From UBA6987 sp045617825 (GTDB taxonomy: Bacteria > Bacillota > Clostridia > Lachnospirales > Lachnospiraceae), in assembly GCA_045617825.1 (NCBI GenBank), contig JAZLJI010000111.1, positions 1-61,148 on the forward strand: a stretch of 61,148 nt of DNA, read 5' to 3'. The notes under the pieces were generated by a model that saw only the letters and a list, made by a program, of their open reading frames with translations, ran no database searches and had not been told where the DNA came from. This document shows positions 1 to 8,582 of the stretch, piece after piece. A program made the position numbers and the translations under genes. Position 1 is the first letter of the stretch, and every line of letters starts with the position of its first letter.

Positions 1-121
1 ATCTCATTGTACCAAGTTTGGAGAGTTTTGGTTTAACCATCGACGCGCACCCGCATAGCGGGTGGTTTATTTGTCTCGTGCCTATGGCACTCGACGGGGC
101 TTATAGACCCCACAATAAAAA
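1..121. other. Hairpin-dense left edge, possible insertion sequence end
   Basis: No gene is visible here. Three short hairpins follow one another: CACCCGC/GCGGGTG (48-64), GTGCC/GGCAC (78-90) and GGGG/CCCC (96-111). The stretch is more AT-rich than the rest of the window. Closely spaced subterminal hairpins with a CCACCCGC-type stem would fit the end of an IS200/IS605-type element whose transposase lies left of the window on the minus strand. No transposase is visible, so this is only a suggestion. Confidence 0.25.
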
Positions 122-156
122 AGCAGGCATACTACTTTTTCAGTAATATGCCTGCT
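122..156 (-). terminator. Intrinsic terminator, minus strand
   Basis: A 10-bp stem (122-131 with 147-156) plus a 4-bp inner stem is followed on the minus strand by a run of six T. It probably ends the ppdK transcript, after a short open frame at 164-292. Confidence 0.7.
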
Positions 157-163
157 GGTTGTG

Positions 164-292
164 TTAGATAAAGACTTCGACAGTCACGTTATCCCATTGG
201 TTTTTCCGCAGGTACTGACCGACTGACTTTCTATACGCTTCAGCTTGGTCGAAACCAATCTGGAATTGATCGTATAGATTAGTCCTCCCCAC
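164..292 (-). pseudogene. Short open frame overlapping the ppdK stop, possible gene remnant
   Basis: A 42-codon frame reads from a GTG at 292 (inside the end of ppdK) to TAA at 164. The translation looks protein-like (it includes YDQFQIGFDQAEAYRKSVGQ), with charged and aromatic residues, and it is followed directly by the terminator. No well-placed ATG is seen; a GGGGAGGAC sequence at the ppdK stop could act as a ribosome site. It may be the tail of a gene truncated by an insertion, a small protein, or chance. The family is not recognised. Confidence 0.25.
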
Positions 293-2918
293 TTTTGATA
301 GCTGCCTGTGCGGCTGCCAGGCGGGCGATCGGAACGCGGAAAGGACTGCAGGAAACGTAGTCCAGACCGATCTTGTGGCAGAACTCCACGGAGCTGGGAT
401 CGCCGCCGTGCTCGCCGCAGATACCGCAGTGCAGAGCAGGGTTGACGGGCTTGCCGAGCTTCAGGGTCATATCCATCAGCTTGCCGACACCGGTCTGATC
501 CAGCTTGGCGAAGGGATCGTTCTCCAGGATCTTGGCATCGTAGTAAGCGCCGAGGAATTTGCCGGCGTCGTCACGGCTGAAGCCATAGGTCATCTGGGTC
601 AGGTCGTTGGTACCGAAGCAGAAGAAGTCGGCCTCGGCAGCGATCTCGTCAGCGGTCAGAGCGGCGCGAGGGATCTCGATCATGGTACCGACCTCGTACT
701 TGAGTTCAACGCCGGCGGCCTTGATCTCCTCGTCAGCGGTAGCCACGACGAAGTTCTTCACGTACTTGAATTCCTTGAGCTCGGAGGTCAGCGGGATCAT
801 GATCTCGGGCTTGACCGTCCAGTCGGGGTGCTTCTTCTGGACCTTGATGGCAGCGCGGATGACCGCACGGGTCTGCATCACGGCGATCTCAGGATAGGTG
901 ACAGCCAGACGGCAGCCGCGGTGACCCATCATGGGGTTGACTTCCTTCAGACCGGCGACCAGGTTGCGGATGTATTCGATGGAACGGCCCTGGGCCTTAG
1001 CCAGGATCTGCATTTCCTCTTCGGTGTTAGGAACGAATTCATGCAGAGGCGGATCCAGGAAACGGATGGTAACGGGAGTGCCTTCCAGAGCTTCATACAG
1101 CTGCTCGAAGTCGTTCTGCTGATAAGGCATGATCTTGGCCAGAGCGGCTTCGCGCTCTTCCTTGGTCTCGGCGCAGATCATCTCACGGAAGGCCGCGATA
1201 CGGTCAGCCTCGAAGAACATATGCTCGGTACGGGTCAGACCGATACCCTCGGCGCCCAGCTCACGGGCCTTCTTGGCATCCTTGGGCGTATCGGCGTTGG
1301 TGCGGACCTTCAGTCTGCGGAATTTGTCAGCCCAGCCCATGATGCGTCCGAAGTAACCGGAGATGGAGGCATCCACAGTGGGGATCAGGCCGGCGTAGAT
1401 GTTGCCGGTGGTTCCGTCGATGGAGATCGGGTCGCCTTCGTGGAAGGTAACGCCGGCCAGGGTGAAGACCTTGTTCTCTTCATCCATCTTGATGTCGCCG
1501 CAGCCGGATACGCAGCACTCGCCCATGCCGCGGGCCACAACGGCAGCGTGAGAGGTCATACCGCCGCGAACGGTCAGGATGCCTTCGGCAGCCTTCATAC
1601 CGGTGATATCTTCAGGGGAGGTCTCCAGACGGACCAGAACGACCTTTTCCTTGCGGGCCTTCCAGGCGACCGCGTCGTCGGCCGTGAAGACGACCTTACC
1701 GCAGGCAGCACCGGGGGAAGCGCCAAGGCCCTTGCCCAGAGGCGTAGCAGCCTTCAGAGCGGCGGCATCGAACTGAGGATGCAGCAGGGTGTCCAGGTTG
1801 CGGGGTTCGATCATGGCAACAGCCTTCTTCTCATCGATCATGCCCTCGTCGACCAGATCGCAGGCGATCTTCAGAGCGGCCTGAGCGGTGCGCTTGCCGT
1901 TGCGGCACTGCAGCATATACAGCTTGCCGTTCTCAACGGTGAACTCCATATCCTGCATATCGCGGTAGTGGTTCTCCAGGATGGAGCAGACCTTTACGAA
2001 ATCCGCATAGGCAGCGGGGAACTTCTCTTCCATCTGAGCGATGGGCATGGGGGTACGAACGCCGGCCACCACGTCTTCGCCCTGAGCATTGGTCAGGAAC
2101 TCACCCATCAGCTTCTTCTCGCCGGTGGCGGGATCACGGGTGAAGGCAACACCGGTACCGGAATTGTCGTTCAGGTTACCGAAGACCATGGGCATTACGG
2201 AAACGGCGGTGCCCCAGCTGTAAGGGATATCGTTGTCGCGGCGGTAAACGTTGGCGCGGGGGTTATCCCAGCTGCGGAATACGGCCTTGATGGCTTCCTT
2301 CAGCTGTACAACGGGATCGGAGGGGAAGTCTTCGCCCAGCTGAGCCTTGTACTCGGCCTTGAACTGATTTGCCAGCTCCTTCAGGTCGGCGGCAGTCAGC
2401 TCCACGTCGAAGGTAACGCCCTTCTCTTCCTTCATCTTGTCGATCAGCTGCTCGAAATACTTCTTGCCGACCTCCATAACCACGTCGGAGAACATCTGGA
2501 TGAACCGACGGTAAGAGTCATAAACGAAACGCTCGAACTTAGGATCAGGGTTGCCGGCGATCATGGCCGCTACCACGTCATCATTCAGACCCAGGTTCAG
2601 GATGGTGTCCATCATGCCGGGCATGGAAGCGCGGGCACCGGAACGAACGGAGACCAGCAGGGGGTTCTTCAGGTCGCCGAACTTCTTGCCGTTGATCTGC
2701 TCGATCTTGGCAACGTATTCCATGACCTGGCCCATGATCTCGTCATTGACCTGACGGCCGTCCTCATAATACTGAGTGCAGGCCTCGGTGGTGATCGTAA
2801 AGCCCTGGGGTACAGGCAGGCCGATATTGGTCATTTCAGCCAGGTTGGCACCCTTGCCGCCCAGCAGATTGCGCATGGTGGCATTGCCTTCTGAGAACAG
2901 GTAAACCCATTTTCTCAT
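279..2918 (-). CDS. ppdK: Pyruvate, phosphate dikinase
   Basis: This 879-residue protein interconverts pyruvate, ATP and phosphate with PEP, AMP and pyrophosphate; in anaerobic Clostridia it serves glycolysis or gluconeogenesis. The length matches the family. The N-terminal ATP-grasp part starts with GGKGANLAEM. The swivelling phosphohistidine domain has the GGMTSHAAVVARGMG motif with the catalytic His at about residue 457. The C-terminal PEP/pyruvate barrel has the GTNDLTQMTYGFSRDD and HCGICGEHGG motifs. All key motifs are intact. The start is fixed by an AGGAGGAAA ribosome site just upstream of the ATG. The gene appears monocistronic, with its own promoter and a terminator near 122-156. Confidence 0.98.
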   Translation of the reverse strand: MRKWVYLFSEGNATMRNLLGGKGANLAEMTNIGLPVPQGFTITTEACTQYYEDGRQVNDEIMGQVMEYVAKIEQINGKKFGDLKNPLLVSVRSGARASMPGMMDTILNLGLNDDVVAAMIAGNPDPKFERFVYDSYRRFIQMFSDVVMEVGKKYFEQLIDKMKEEKGVTFDVELTAADLKELANQFKAEYKAQLGEDFPSDPVVQLKEAIKAVFRSWDNPRANVYRRDNDIPYSWGTAVSVMPMVFGNLNDNSGTGVAFTRDPATGEKKLMGEFLTNAQGEDVVAGVRTPMPIAQMEEKFPAAYADFVKVCSILENHYRDMQDMEFTVENGKLYMLQCRNGKRTAQAALKIACDLVDEGMIDEKKAVAMIEPRNLDTLLHPQFDAAALKAATPLGKGLGASPGAACGKVVFTADDAVAWKARKEKVVLVRLETSPEDITGMKAAEGILTVRGGMTSHAAVVARGMGECCVSGCGDIKMDEENKVFTLAGVTFHEGDPISIDGTTGNIYAGLIPTVDASISGYFGRIMGWADKFRRLKVRTNADTPKDAKKARELGAEGIGLTRTEHMFFEADRIAAFREMICAETKEEREAALAKIMPYQQNDFEQLYEALEGTPVTIRFLDPPLHEFVPNTEEEMQILAKAQGRSIEYIRNLVAGLKEVNPMMGHRGCRLAVTYPEIAVMQTRAVIRAAIKVQKKHPDWTVKPEIMIPLTSELKEFKYVKNFVVATADEEIKAAGVELKYEVGTMIEIPRAALTADEIAAEADFFCFGTNDLTQMTYGFSRDDAGKFLGAYYDAKILENDPFAKLDQTGVGKLMDMTLKLGKPVNPALHCGICGEHGGDPSSVEFCHKIGLDYVSCSPFRVPIARLAAAQAAIKSGED

Positions 2919-2980
2919 TGAATGTTTCCTCCTAAAATTTGTATTACAACAACCCTTTTGGATAGTTTTTTAACTATTGA

Positions 2981-3008
2981 ATTATACCACATTCGCGACA
3001 TTTCGCAA
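2981..3008 (-). promoter_or_regulatory. ppdK promoter
   Basis: Minus-strand TTGCGA (3003-3008), a 16-bp spacer and a perfect TATAAT (2981-2986). An inverted repeat ATAGTT-TTTT-AACTAT at 2962-2977 lies about where transcription should start and could be an operator. Confidence 0.6.
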
Positions 3009-3108
3009 CTGTTTGTCCGATAATAATACAGGGAAATGCGGCAAATCGGTTAATAAAGTTACGGTTCTTTTTCTAAAACCACATTTTTTTACGGTCTGCC
3101 GCCGCGGC

Positions 3109-3879
3109 TTATTTCTGCGCGTTCCGAATGGCTCTGGCGGACTCCCGCAGCACCTCGTCGACCTTGGCCGCGGAAAGCCCCAGCTTCCGCGCGATCTCCT
3201 CCGCCGTCACGGCCCGGCCGCTCTCCTCCTCCAGCTCCCTGGTGGCATCCAGCACCCGGTTGGCCAGCACGGCCAGGTTCTCCTCAGCCCGATCGAAGCC
3301 GCTCTGCTCCTTCAGCGCCGCCTTCATGCCTTCCTTGATGGCCTTCTCCAGATGATCGCTCAAAGGGCCCTCGCCCGCGTAGGAATCCAGACCCAGGAAC
3401 AGCGCCATGTTGCCCTCCTGGATCAGGTCCGCCAGGGCGACGCCTTTGCCGGCGTAGCCGCGGGCCAGACGTACGACCCAAAGCAGATTGCCCTCCGTCA
3501 GTCGCTCCCGGGCGGCCTTTTGGGCAGCCCCGCTGCCCTTCAGCAGCTGCGCGGTGAGCTTTTCCTCCTCCTGCGCGCTCAGGGGCGGCACGCTCTCCAG
3601 CTCCTCCAGGTACAGGTCGTAGACCTTCTGCTCTTCCTCCTCCAGCTCGGGGCCCTCAGACTCTCCCAGCGGCAGGCTGTTGACGTCGTGGGGCACGTAG
3701 TCGGCCAGCTCGATCCCCTCCTGCTCCAGGAACGCGTAGATCGCCCCGATCTGCTCCCGGGAAAGCTCCGTTCCGGGAAATGCCTGCAGGATCTCCTCCA
3801 CCTTAACGCTGCCGTTTTTCGCCGCCAGCGCGCGGATCTGCTCGAGCCCCCGGGCAAACTGTTCATTCATTTTCGCCAT
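3109..3879 (-). CDS. Degenerate sigma-70-like protein without region 4
   Basis: This 256-residue protein resembles the first part of a group 1 sigma factor. Residues 1-60 look like region 1.1. An acidic linker is followed by a region 1.2-like helix near residue 88 (YLEELESVPPLSAQEE). Residues about 128-155 match regions 2.1-2.2 (NLLWVVRLARGY, then DLIQEGN), the core-polymerase-binding surface. Where regions 2.3-2.4 should carry the aromatic melting and -10 recognition residues, the sequence is only GPLSDHLEKAIKEGMKAALK. A region 3-like helix pair follows, and region 4 is absent. It may therefore bind core polymerase without recognising promoters. An AAGGAG site precedes the ATG. Function unknown. 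Confidence 0.75.
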   Translation of the reverse strand: MAKMNEQFARGLEQIRALAAKNGSVKVEEILQAFPGTELSREQIGAIYAFLEQEGIELADYVPHDVNSLPLGESEGPELEEEEQKVYDLYLEELESVPPLSAQEEEKLTAQLLKGSGAAQKAARERLTEGNLLWVVRLARGYAGKGVALADLIQEGNMALFLGLDSYAGEGPLSDHLEKAIKEGMKAALKEQSGFDRAEENLAVLANRVLDATRELEEESGRAVTAEEIARKLGLSAAKVDEVLRESARAIRNAQK

Positions 3880-3897
3880 AAAATCTCCTTAAAAAAT

Positions 3898-3925
3898 CGC
3901 ACCGGACGGATCAGCGTTCGGTGCG
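3898..3925 (-). terminator. Terminator after efp
   Basis: A 7-bp stem CGCACCG/CGGTGCG followed on the minus strand by A and six T. The AAGGAG ribosome site of the sigma-like gene begins directly after the T-run, so that gene may depend on read-through. Confidence 0.8.
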
Positions 3926-3947
3926 ATAAGCTTCGGTCATGCTTGTC

Positions 3948-4505
3948 TTATGCTCTGGACAGATATTCACCGGTACGAGTGTCGATCTTGACCTTATCGC
4001 CCTGGTTCACGAACAGCGGGACCGCGATCTGAGCACCGGTCTCTACCGTAGCGGGCTTGGTCGCACCGGTAGCGGTGTTGCCCTTGAAGCCGGGCTCGGT
4101 GTCGGTGATCTCCAGCTCTACGAAAAGGGGAGGCTCAACGGAGAACACGTTGCCCTTGTAGGAGCAGACCTTGCACATTTCGTTTTCCTTCACGAACTTC
4201 AGGGTGTCGCCGATCTGGTCATGAGTCAGAGCGATCTGCTCATAGCTCTCGTTGTCCATGAAGTAGTAGAAGTCAGCATCGAAATACAGATACTGCATAT
4301 CCTTGCGGTCAATGATCGCGTTCTCGAAGCGGTCGGTGGGGCGGAAGGAGGTCTCGATCACGCCGCCGCTGATGATGTTCTTCAGCTTGGTCCGAACGAA
4401 AGCGGCACCCTTGCCGGGCTTTACGTGCTGGAACTCGATGATCTGCCATACACCGTTGTCATATTCGATCGTAATACCGTTCTTAAAACTACCTGCGTCT
4501 ACCAT
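3948..4505 (-). CDS. efp: Translation elongation factor P
   Basis: This 185-residue protein is the normal EF-P length. EF-P binds between the P and E sites and helps ribosomes pass polyproline stretches. The KOW-like domain I carries the loop PGKGAAF with Lys32, the residue modified in many bacteria. Two OB domains follow, with the C-terminal signature ending in VDTRTGEYLSRA-like sequence (KIDTRTGEYLSRA). An AGGAGG site precedes the ATG. The gene has its own promoter and is followed by a terminator. No modification enzyme is visible nearby. Confidence 0.98.
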   Translation of the reverse strand: MVDAGSFKNGITIEYDNGVWQIIEFQHVKPGKGAAFVRTKLKNIISGGVIETSFRPTDRFENAIIDRKDMQYLYFDADFYYFMDNESYEQIALTHDQIGDTLKFVKENEMCKVCSYKGNVFSVEPPLFVELEITDTEPGFKGNTATGATKPATVETGAQIAVPLFVNQGDKVKIDTRTGEYLSRA

Positions 4506-4579
4506 AGTATCCTCCTAAGAATTCATATCTCATACATTCCCGGAAGGGCAATTCCTACAGGGAACACATTTTCTGTGGT

Positions 4580-4608
4580 ATTGTACAACAAAGTCTGCGG
4601 AATATCAA
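4580..4608 (-). promoter_or_regulatory. efp promoter
   Basis: Minus-strand TTGATA (4603-4608), 17-bp spacer, TACAAT (4580-4585). The -35 hexamer overlaps the last codons of the upstream yqeG gene. Confidence 0.65.
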
Positions 4609-5114
4609 GTGTTTTTCCGCTTCCAAATGCGAAAAAGAAGCTTTTCCAGCGGTCTTTTCAGGCGAACGGAGGCGCAATCCTTCTCCGGCGCCACCGGCGC
4701 CACCAATACGCAGGGGATCCGCAGCCTTCTGGCCCCGTAAATGTCGGTAAACAGCTGATCTCCCACCACCAGCGTGCTGCGGCGGCCGGTGCGCATGCGC
4801 CGTATCGCCTTGATGTAGCCCTTGCTCCTGGGCTTTTTGGCCCGGGAGAGAAAGCCGCTGCCGGTGGCCTCCGCGAAGTCCGCCACCCGGCTCTCCGAGC
4901 TGTTGTTCGACAGGAAAAAGGTCTTGATCCCCGCGCGGTGCAGCAGCTCGAAATAGGCCAGGACCTCCGCCGTGATGGGGGCGTCCTGAGGCACCAGGGT
5001 ATTGTCGATGTCGAAGATCACGCCGCGGATTCCCCGCTCCTTCAGGAACTCAGGGGTGATCCTGCCGTACGCGTCCACGTATTCCTCCGGTTCAAAGCAG
5101 GAAAACAGTCCCAC
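4605..5114 (-). CDS. yqeG: YqeG family HAD-IIIA phosphatase
   Basis: This 169-residue protein belongs to the HAD-like YqeG family, which is widespread in Firmicutes and of uncertain substrate. The nucleophile motif FDIDNTLVP lies near residues 35-43. The second motif is FFLSNNSSES, and motif III/IV is represented by the Lys of KPRSKGY and VVGDQLFTDIYGA. The start codon is GTG, preceded by a G-rich site just after the nrdR stop, so it is probably translated from the prfC-nrdR-yqeG message. Confidence 0.93.
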   Translation of the reverse strand: MGLFSCFEPEEYVDAYGRITPEFLKERGIRGVIFDIDNTLVPQDAPITAEVLAYFELLHRAGIKTFFLSNNSSESRVADFAEATGSGFLSRAKKPRSKGYIKAIRRMRTGRRSTLVVGDQLFTDIYGARRLRIPCVLVAPVAPEKDCASVRLKRPLEKLLFRIWKRKNT

Positions 5115-5130
5115 GGCTATCCCCCCGGCT

Positions 5131-5580
5131 TCATTTGCGGAGCGCCAGCTTCTCGATCTCCTCCAGGAAGGTCTTCACGTCCTTGAATTCCCGGTAAACG
5201 GAAGCAAAGCGCACATAGGCTACGTCGTCCAGCTCCGCCAGCTTTTTCATGACCCGCTCGCCGATATCGGTGCTGGGGATCTCCTTCTCGCCGCTGGCGA
5301 TCAGCTCGTTTTCAATGTCGTCCACCAGGGCCGTGATCTGGGTGACGGACACCGGCCGCTTGTGGCAGGCCCGGAGCACGCCCCGCTCGATCTTGGTCCG
5401 GTCGAATTCCTCCCGCACCTGATCCCGCTTGATCACCATGAGGGGGATCACCTCGATGCGCTCGTAGGTGGTGAAGCGTTTGCCGCAGGTCTCGCACTGG
5501 CGGCGCCGGCGGATGCTGTTGTCGTTGGGGCGGGAATCGATCACTTTACTGTCTTCGGCATCACAAAAGGGACATTTCAT
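5131..5580 (-). CDS. nrdR: Transcriptional repressor NrdR
   Basis: This 149-residue regulator senses ATP/dATP and represses ribonucleotide reductase genes by binding NrdR boxes. The N-terminal zinc ribbon (CPFC then CETC) is intact and continues into CGKRFTTYERIE; the ATP-cone domain follows from about residue 49. Length and motifs are typical. Its ATG overlaps the prfC stop codon (TGATG), indicating translational coupling. No nrd structural gene lies in the window. Confidence 0.98.
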   Translation of the reverse strand: MKCPFCDAEDSKVIDSRPNDNSIRRRRQCETCGKRFTTYERIEVIPLMVIKRDQVREEFDRTKIERGVLRACHKRPVSVTQITALVDDIENELIASGEKEIPSTDIGERVMKKLAELDDVAYVRFASVYREFKDVKTFLEEIEKLALRK

Positions 5581-7163
5581 CAGGAATTCCTCCCAAATTC
5601 TTCCAGCGTCAGGCCGGGATTGCGCTCCAGCACCATCTGAGGACTCCAGCTGTTGGCGAAAAGCAGCAGGGGATTGCCCTTCAGGTCCATCACCCGCTTC
5701 ATATCCGAGGTGCCCTGGATGCTTTCCGGATCCGTGGCGCTGGTGATCCAGCGGATGTGCTCATAGGGCAGCATTTCCAGCTTGGCCTCCACGTTGTACT
5801 CGCTCTGCAGGCGGAACATCAGCACGTCGAACTGCAGGACGCCCACCACGCCCACGATGATCTCCTCCATGCCGGCCCGCAGCTCCTGGAAGATCTGGAT
5901 GGCGCCCTCCTGCGCGATCTGGCCCACGCCCTTCAGGAACTGCTTCCGCTTCATGGTGTCCATCTGCCGCAGTCTCGCGAAATGCTCCGGCGCGAAGGTC
6001 GGGATGCCCGCGTAGGCAAAGGGCTTGTCGGAAAGGCAGAGGGTGTCGCCGATGGAGAAAATGCCCGGGTCGAAGACGCCGATGATGTCACCGGCGTAGG
6101 CCTCCTCCACGATGGTGCGCTCGTCGGCCATCATCTGGGTGGACTGGGCCAGACGGATCTTCCGGCCGCCCTGCACGTGGGTGACCTCCATGCCGGCCTC
6201 GTAGCGGCCGGAGCAGATCCGCATGAAGGCGATGCGGTCCCGGTGGGCCTTGTTCATGTTGGCCTGGATCTTGAAGACGAAGGCGGAGAAGGGCTCCTCC
6301 GCGGGCTCGATGATCCGGTCGCCCGCGATGTGGGCCTCAGGGCCGGGGCTCATGGCCAGGAAATGCTCCAGGAACAGCTGCACGCCGAAGTTGGTCAGCG
6401 CCGAACCGAAAAATACCGGCGAGAGCCTGCCTCTCAGGACCTCGTCCATATCCAGCTCCGCCACCGCGTCCAGCAGCTCCAGGTCCTCTCCCAGCTTATC
6501 CATGGCGGCATAGCCGAGCTTGTCCCGGGTCTCCAGTGCGTCGGGGTCCAGGGATTCCGTGGCGATCTCGTGCTGGCCCCGGTCCGCCGCCTGGAAGGTG
6601 GTGATCCGCTTGGTGTCCCGCTCGTAGATGCCCTTGAAGGATTTGCCGGAGCCCAGAGGCCAGTTCATGGGGCAGGTGGCGATGCCCAGCACCTTCTCGA
6701 TCTCATCCAGCAGGTCGAAGGGGTCCCGGGCCTCCCGGTCCATCTTGTTGATGAAGGTAAAGATCGGGATATGCCGCATCACGCAGACCTTGAACAGCTT
6801 GATGGTCTGCGCCTCGACGCCCTTGGAGCCGTCGATGACCATGACCGCGGAGTCCGCCGCCATCAGGGTCCGGTAGGTATCCTCGGAGAAATCCTGGTGC
6901 CCGGGGGTATCCAGGATGTTCACGCACATATTGTTGTATTCGAACTGCATCACGGAGCTGGTGACCGAGATACCTCTTTCCTTCTCGATCTCCATCCAGT
7001 CCGATACCGCGTGCTTCGCGGTCTTCCGGCCCTTCACCGAGCCCGCCAGATTGATGGCCCCGCCGTAGAGCAGGAACTTCTCCGTCAGGGTCGTTTTGCC
7101 CGCGTCGGGGTGGGAAATGATGGCGAAGGTGCGCCGTCTCTTGATTTCTTCCTGTAAGGTCAT
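5580..7163 (-). CDS. prfC: Peptide chain release factor 3
   Basis: This GTPase recycles RF1/RF2 from the ribosome after peptide release. It is 527 residues from the ATG at 7163, the usual RF3 length; an upstream ATG at 7187 would add eight residues, but the GAGG site fits 7163 better. G-domain motifs are intact: ISHPDAGKTTL (G1), DTPGHQDF (G3) and NKMD (G4). Domain II and the RF3 C-terminal domain follow. It heads a three-gene cluster with nrdR and yqeG. Confidence 0.97.
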   Translation of the reverse strand: MTLQEEIKRRRTFAIISHPDAGKTTLTEKFLLYGGAINLAGSVKGRKTAKHAVSDWMEIEKERGISVTSSVMQFEYNNMCVNILDTPGHQDFSEDTYRTLMAADSAVMVIDGSKGVEAQTIKLFKVCVMRHIPIFTFINKMDREARDPFDLLDEIEKVLGIATCPMNWPLGSGKSFKGIYERDTKRITTFQAADRGQHEIATESLDPDALETRDKLGYAAMDKLGEDLELLDAVAELDMDEVLRGRLSPVFFGSALTNFGVQLFLEHFLAMSPGPEAHIAGDRIIEPAEEPFSAFVFKIQANMNKAHRDRIAFMRICSGRYEAGMEVTHVQGGRKIRLAQSTQMMADERTIVEEAYAGDIIGVFDPGIFSIGDTLCLSDKPFAYAGIPTFAPEHFARLRQMDTMKRKQFLKGVGQIAQEGAIQIFQELRAGMEEIIVGVVGVLQFDVLMFRLQSEYNVEAKLEMLPYEHIRWITSATDPESIQGTSDMKRVMDLKGNPLLLFANSWSPQMVLERNPGLTLEEFGRNS

Positions 7164-7195
7164 GGGATCATCCTCTATCTTGTGCATTTGGTGTC

Positions 7196-7224
7196 AGCAT
7201 ACCACAGGATGCAGTTTCTGACAA
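7196..7224 (-). promoter_or_regulatory. prfC promoter
   Basis: Minus-strand TTGTCA (7219-7224), 17-bp spacer, TATGCT (7196-7201), placed 33 bp before the prfC ATG. Confidence 0.6.
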
Positions 7225-7262
7225 CCGGAAAATGCGTTTTTCGGCAGCTCCGGGCGCAAAAA

Positions 7263-7312
7263 AGGCTCCCCCGCGAGCCGCGGCTTTTCCGCTGCTTCTC
7301 TTGAGGGAGCCT
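7263..7312 (-). terminator. trpB terminator
   Basis: Stem AGGCTCCC/GGGAGCCT with a GC-rich inner hairpin, followed on the minus strand by six T. It lies just after the trpB stop codon. Confidence 0.75.
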
Positions 7313-7342
7313 GTACGGGCGGACGGCGTCCGCCGGGCGCGT

Positions 7343-8560
7343 TTATCTCAGACCGAAGGTCTTGATCACGTAATCCATGTCCTTATCGCCTCTGCCGGAG
7401 AGGTTGATCAGGATGGAGCCGTGCTTGCGTTCCTTGGCCAGCCGCATGGCGAAGGCCACTGCGTGGGCGGATTCCACCGCCGGGATGATGCCCTCCATCC
7501 GGGACAGCTTGTAGAAAGCGTCGATGGCCTCCTCGTCGTCCACGGTGTCGTATTTGACGCGGCCGATATCCTGCAGGAAGGCATGCTCGGGGCCGGAGGA
7601 AGGATAGTCCAGACCGCTGGCCACGGAATAGACGGGCGCAGGATCGCCGTTGGCGTCCTTCAGCATGATGCTGTTGAAGCCGTGCATGATGCCCTCGGTG
7701 CCGTATTTCAGGGAAGCGGCATGGTCGCCCAGCTTGGCGCCGCGGCCCAGCGGCTCGACGCCGATGATCTCCACCGGATCGTTCAGGAAGCCGGCAAACA
7801 TCCCCGCCGCGTTGGAGCCGCCGCCCACGCAGGCGGTGACCACGTCGGGCAGCTCACCGGTCATGGCCAGGAACTGCTCCCGGGCCTCGATGCCCACCAC
7901 GCTCTGGAAATCCCGCACCATCATCGGGAAGGGGTGCGGTCCCAGCACGGAGCCGATGCAGTAAATGCAGTCCTTGTATTCCTTGGCGTAGGCGGCAAAG
8001 GCAGCATCCACCGCCTCCTTCAGGGTGGCCAGGCCCTCCTTGACCTCGACCACGTTGGCGCCCAGGATCTTCATGCGGGCCACGTTGGGTGCCTGCTTGG
8101 CGATATCCACGGAGCCCATGTAAATGTCGCATTCCAGGCCGAAATAGGCGGCGGCAGTCGCCAGGGCCACGCCGTGCTGACCCGCGCCGGTCTCGGCGAT
8201 CACCTTTTTCTTGCCCATGTATTTGGCCAGCAGCGCCTCGCCCATGCAGTGGTTCAGCTTGTGGGCGCCGGAGTGGTTGAGATCCTCCCGCTTCACGTAC
8301 AGCTGGCAGTCGCCCAGGGAATTGGACAGCCGCTCCAGATGGGTGATGGGGGTAGGACGTCCCTGGAATTCCTGCCGGATCCGCCGCAGCTCCGCAATGA
8401 ATTTGCGGCTCTTGTAGATGGTGAAGTACGCCTCGGTGATCTCCGCCATGGCCGCCTTCAGCTCCTCGCTCACGTAGCAGCCGCCGAAGCGTCCGAAGTA
8501 GCCCTTCTCATCCGGGTAATTCTTGAAGTAATTGTCAAAATTCACTCCATTCAGTTCCAT
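7343..8560 (-). CDS. trpB: Tryptophan synthase beta chain, standalone
   Basis: This PLP enzyme makes tryptophan from indole and serine. It has 405 residues, typical of TrpB. The PLP lysine is Lys101 in GAHKLNH; most TrpB proteins have HK-x-NN here, so the second Asn is replaced by His. The ETGAGQHG loop, the phosphate-binding GGGSNA and the C-terminal SGRGDKD are intact. No trpA or other trp gene adjoins it, so it may salvage indole or pair with TrpA encoded elsewhere. It is controlled by a tryptophan T-box leader (8583-8867). Confidence 0.96.
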   Translation of the reverse strand: MELNGVNFDNYFKNYPDEKGYFGRFGGCYVSEELKAAMAEITEAYFTIYKSRKFIAELRRIRQEFQGRPTPITHLERLSNSLGDCQLYVKREDLNHSGAHKLNHCMGEALLAKYMGKKKVIAETGAGQHGVALATAAAYFGLECDIYMGSVDIAKQAPNVARMKILGANVVEVKEGLATLKEAVDAAFAAYAKEYKDCIYCIGSVLGPHPFPMMVRDFQSVVGIEAREQFLAMTGELPDVVTACVGGGSNAAGMFAGFLNDPVEIIGVEPLGRGAKLGDHAASLKYGTEGIMHGFNSIMLKDANGDPAPVYSVASGLDYPSSGPEHAFLQDIGRVKYDTVDDEEAIDAFYKLSRMEGIIPAVESAHAVAFAMRLAKERKHGSILINLSGRGDKDMDYVIKTFGLR

Positions 8561-8582
8561 AGCATGCTCCTTTCAGCCTCTG

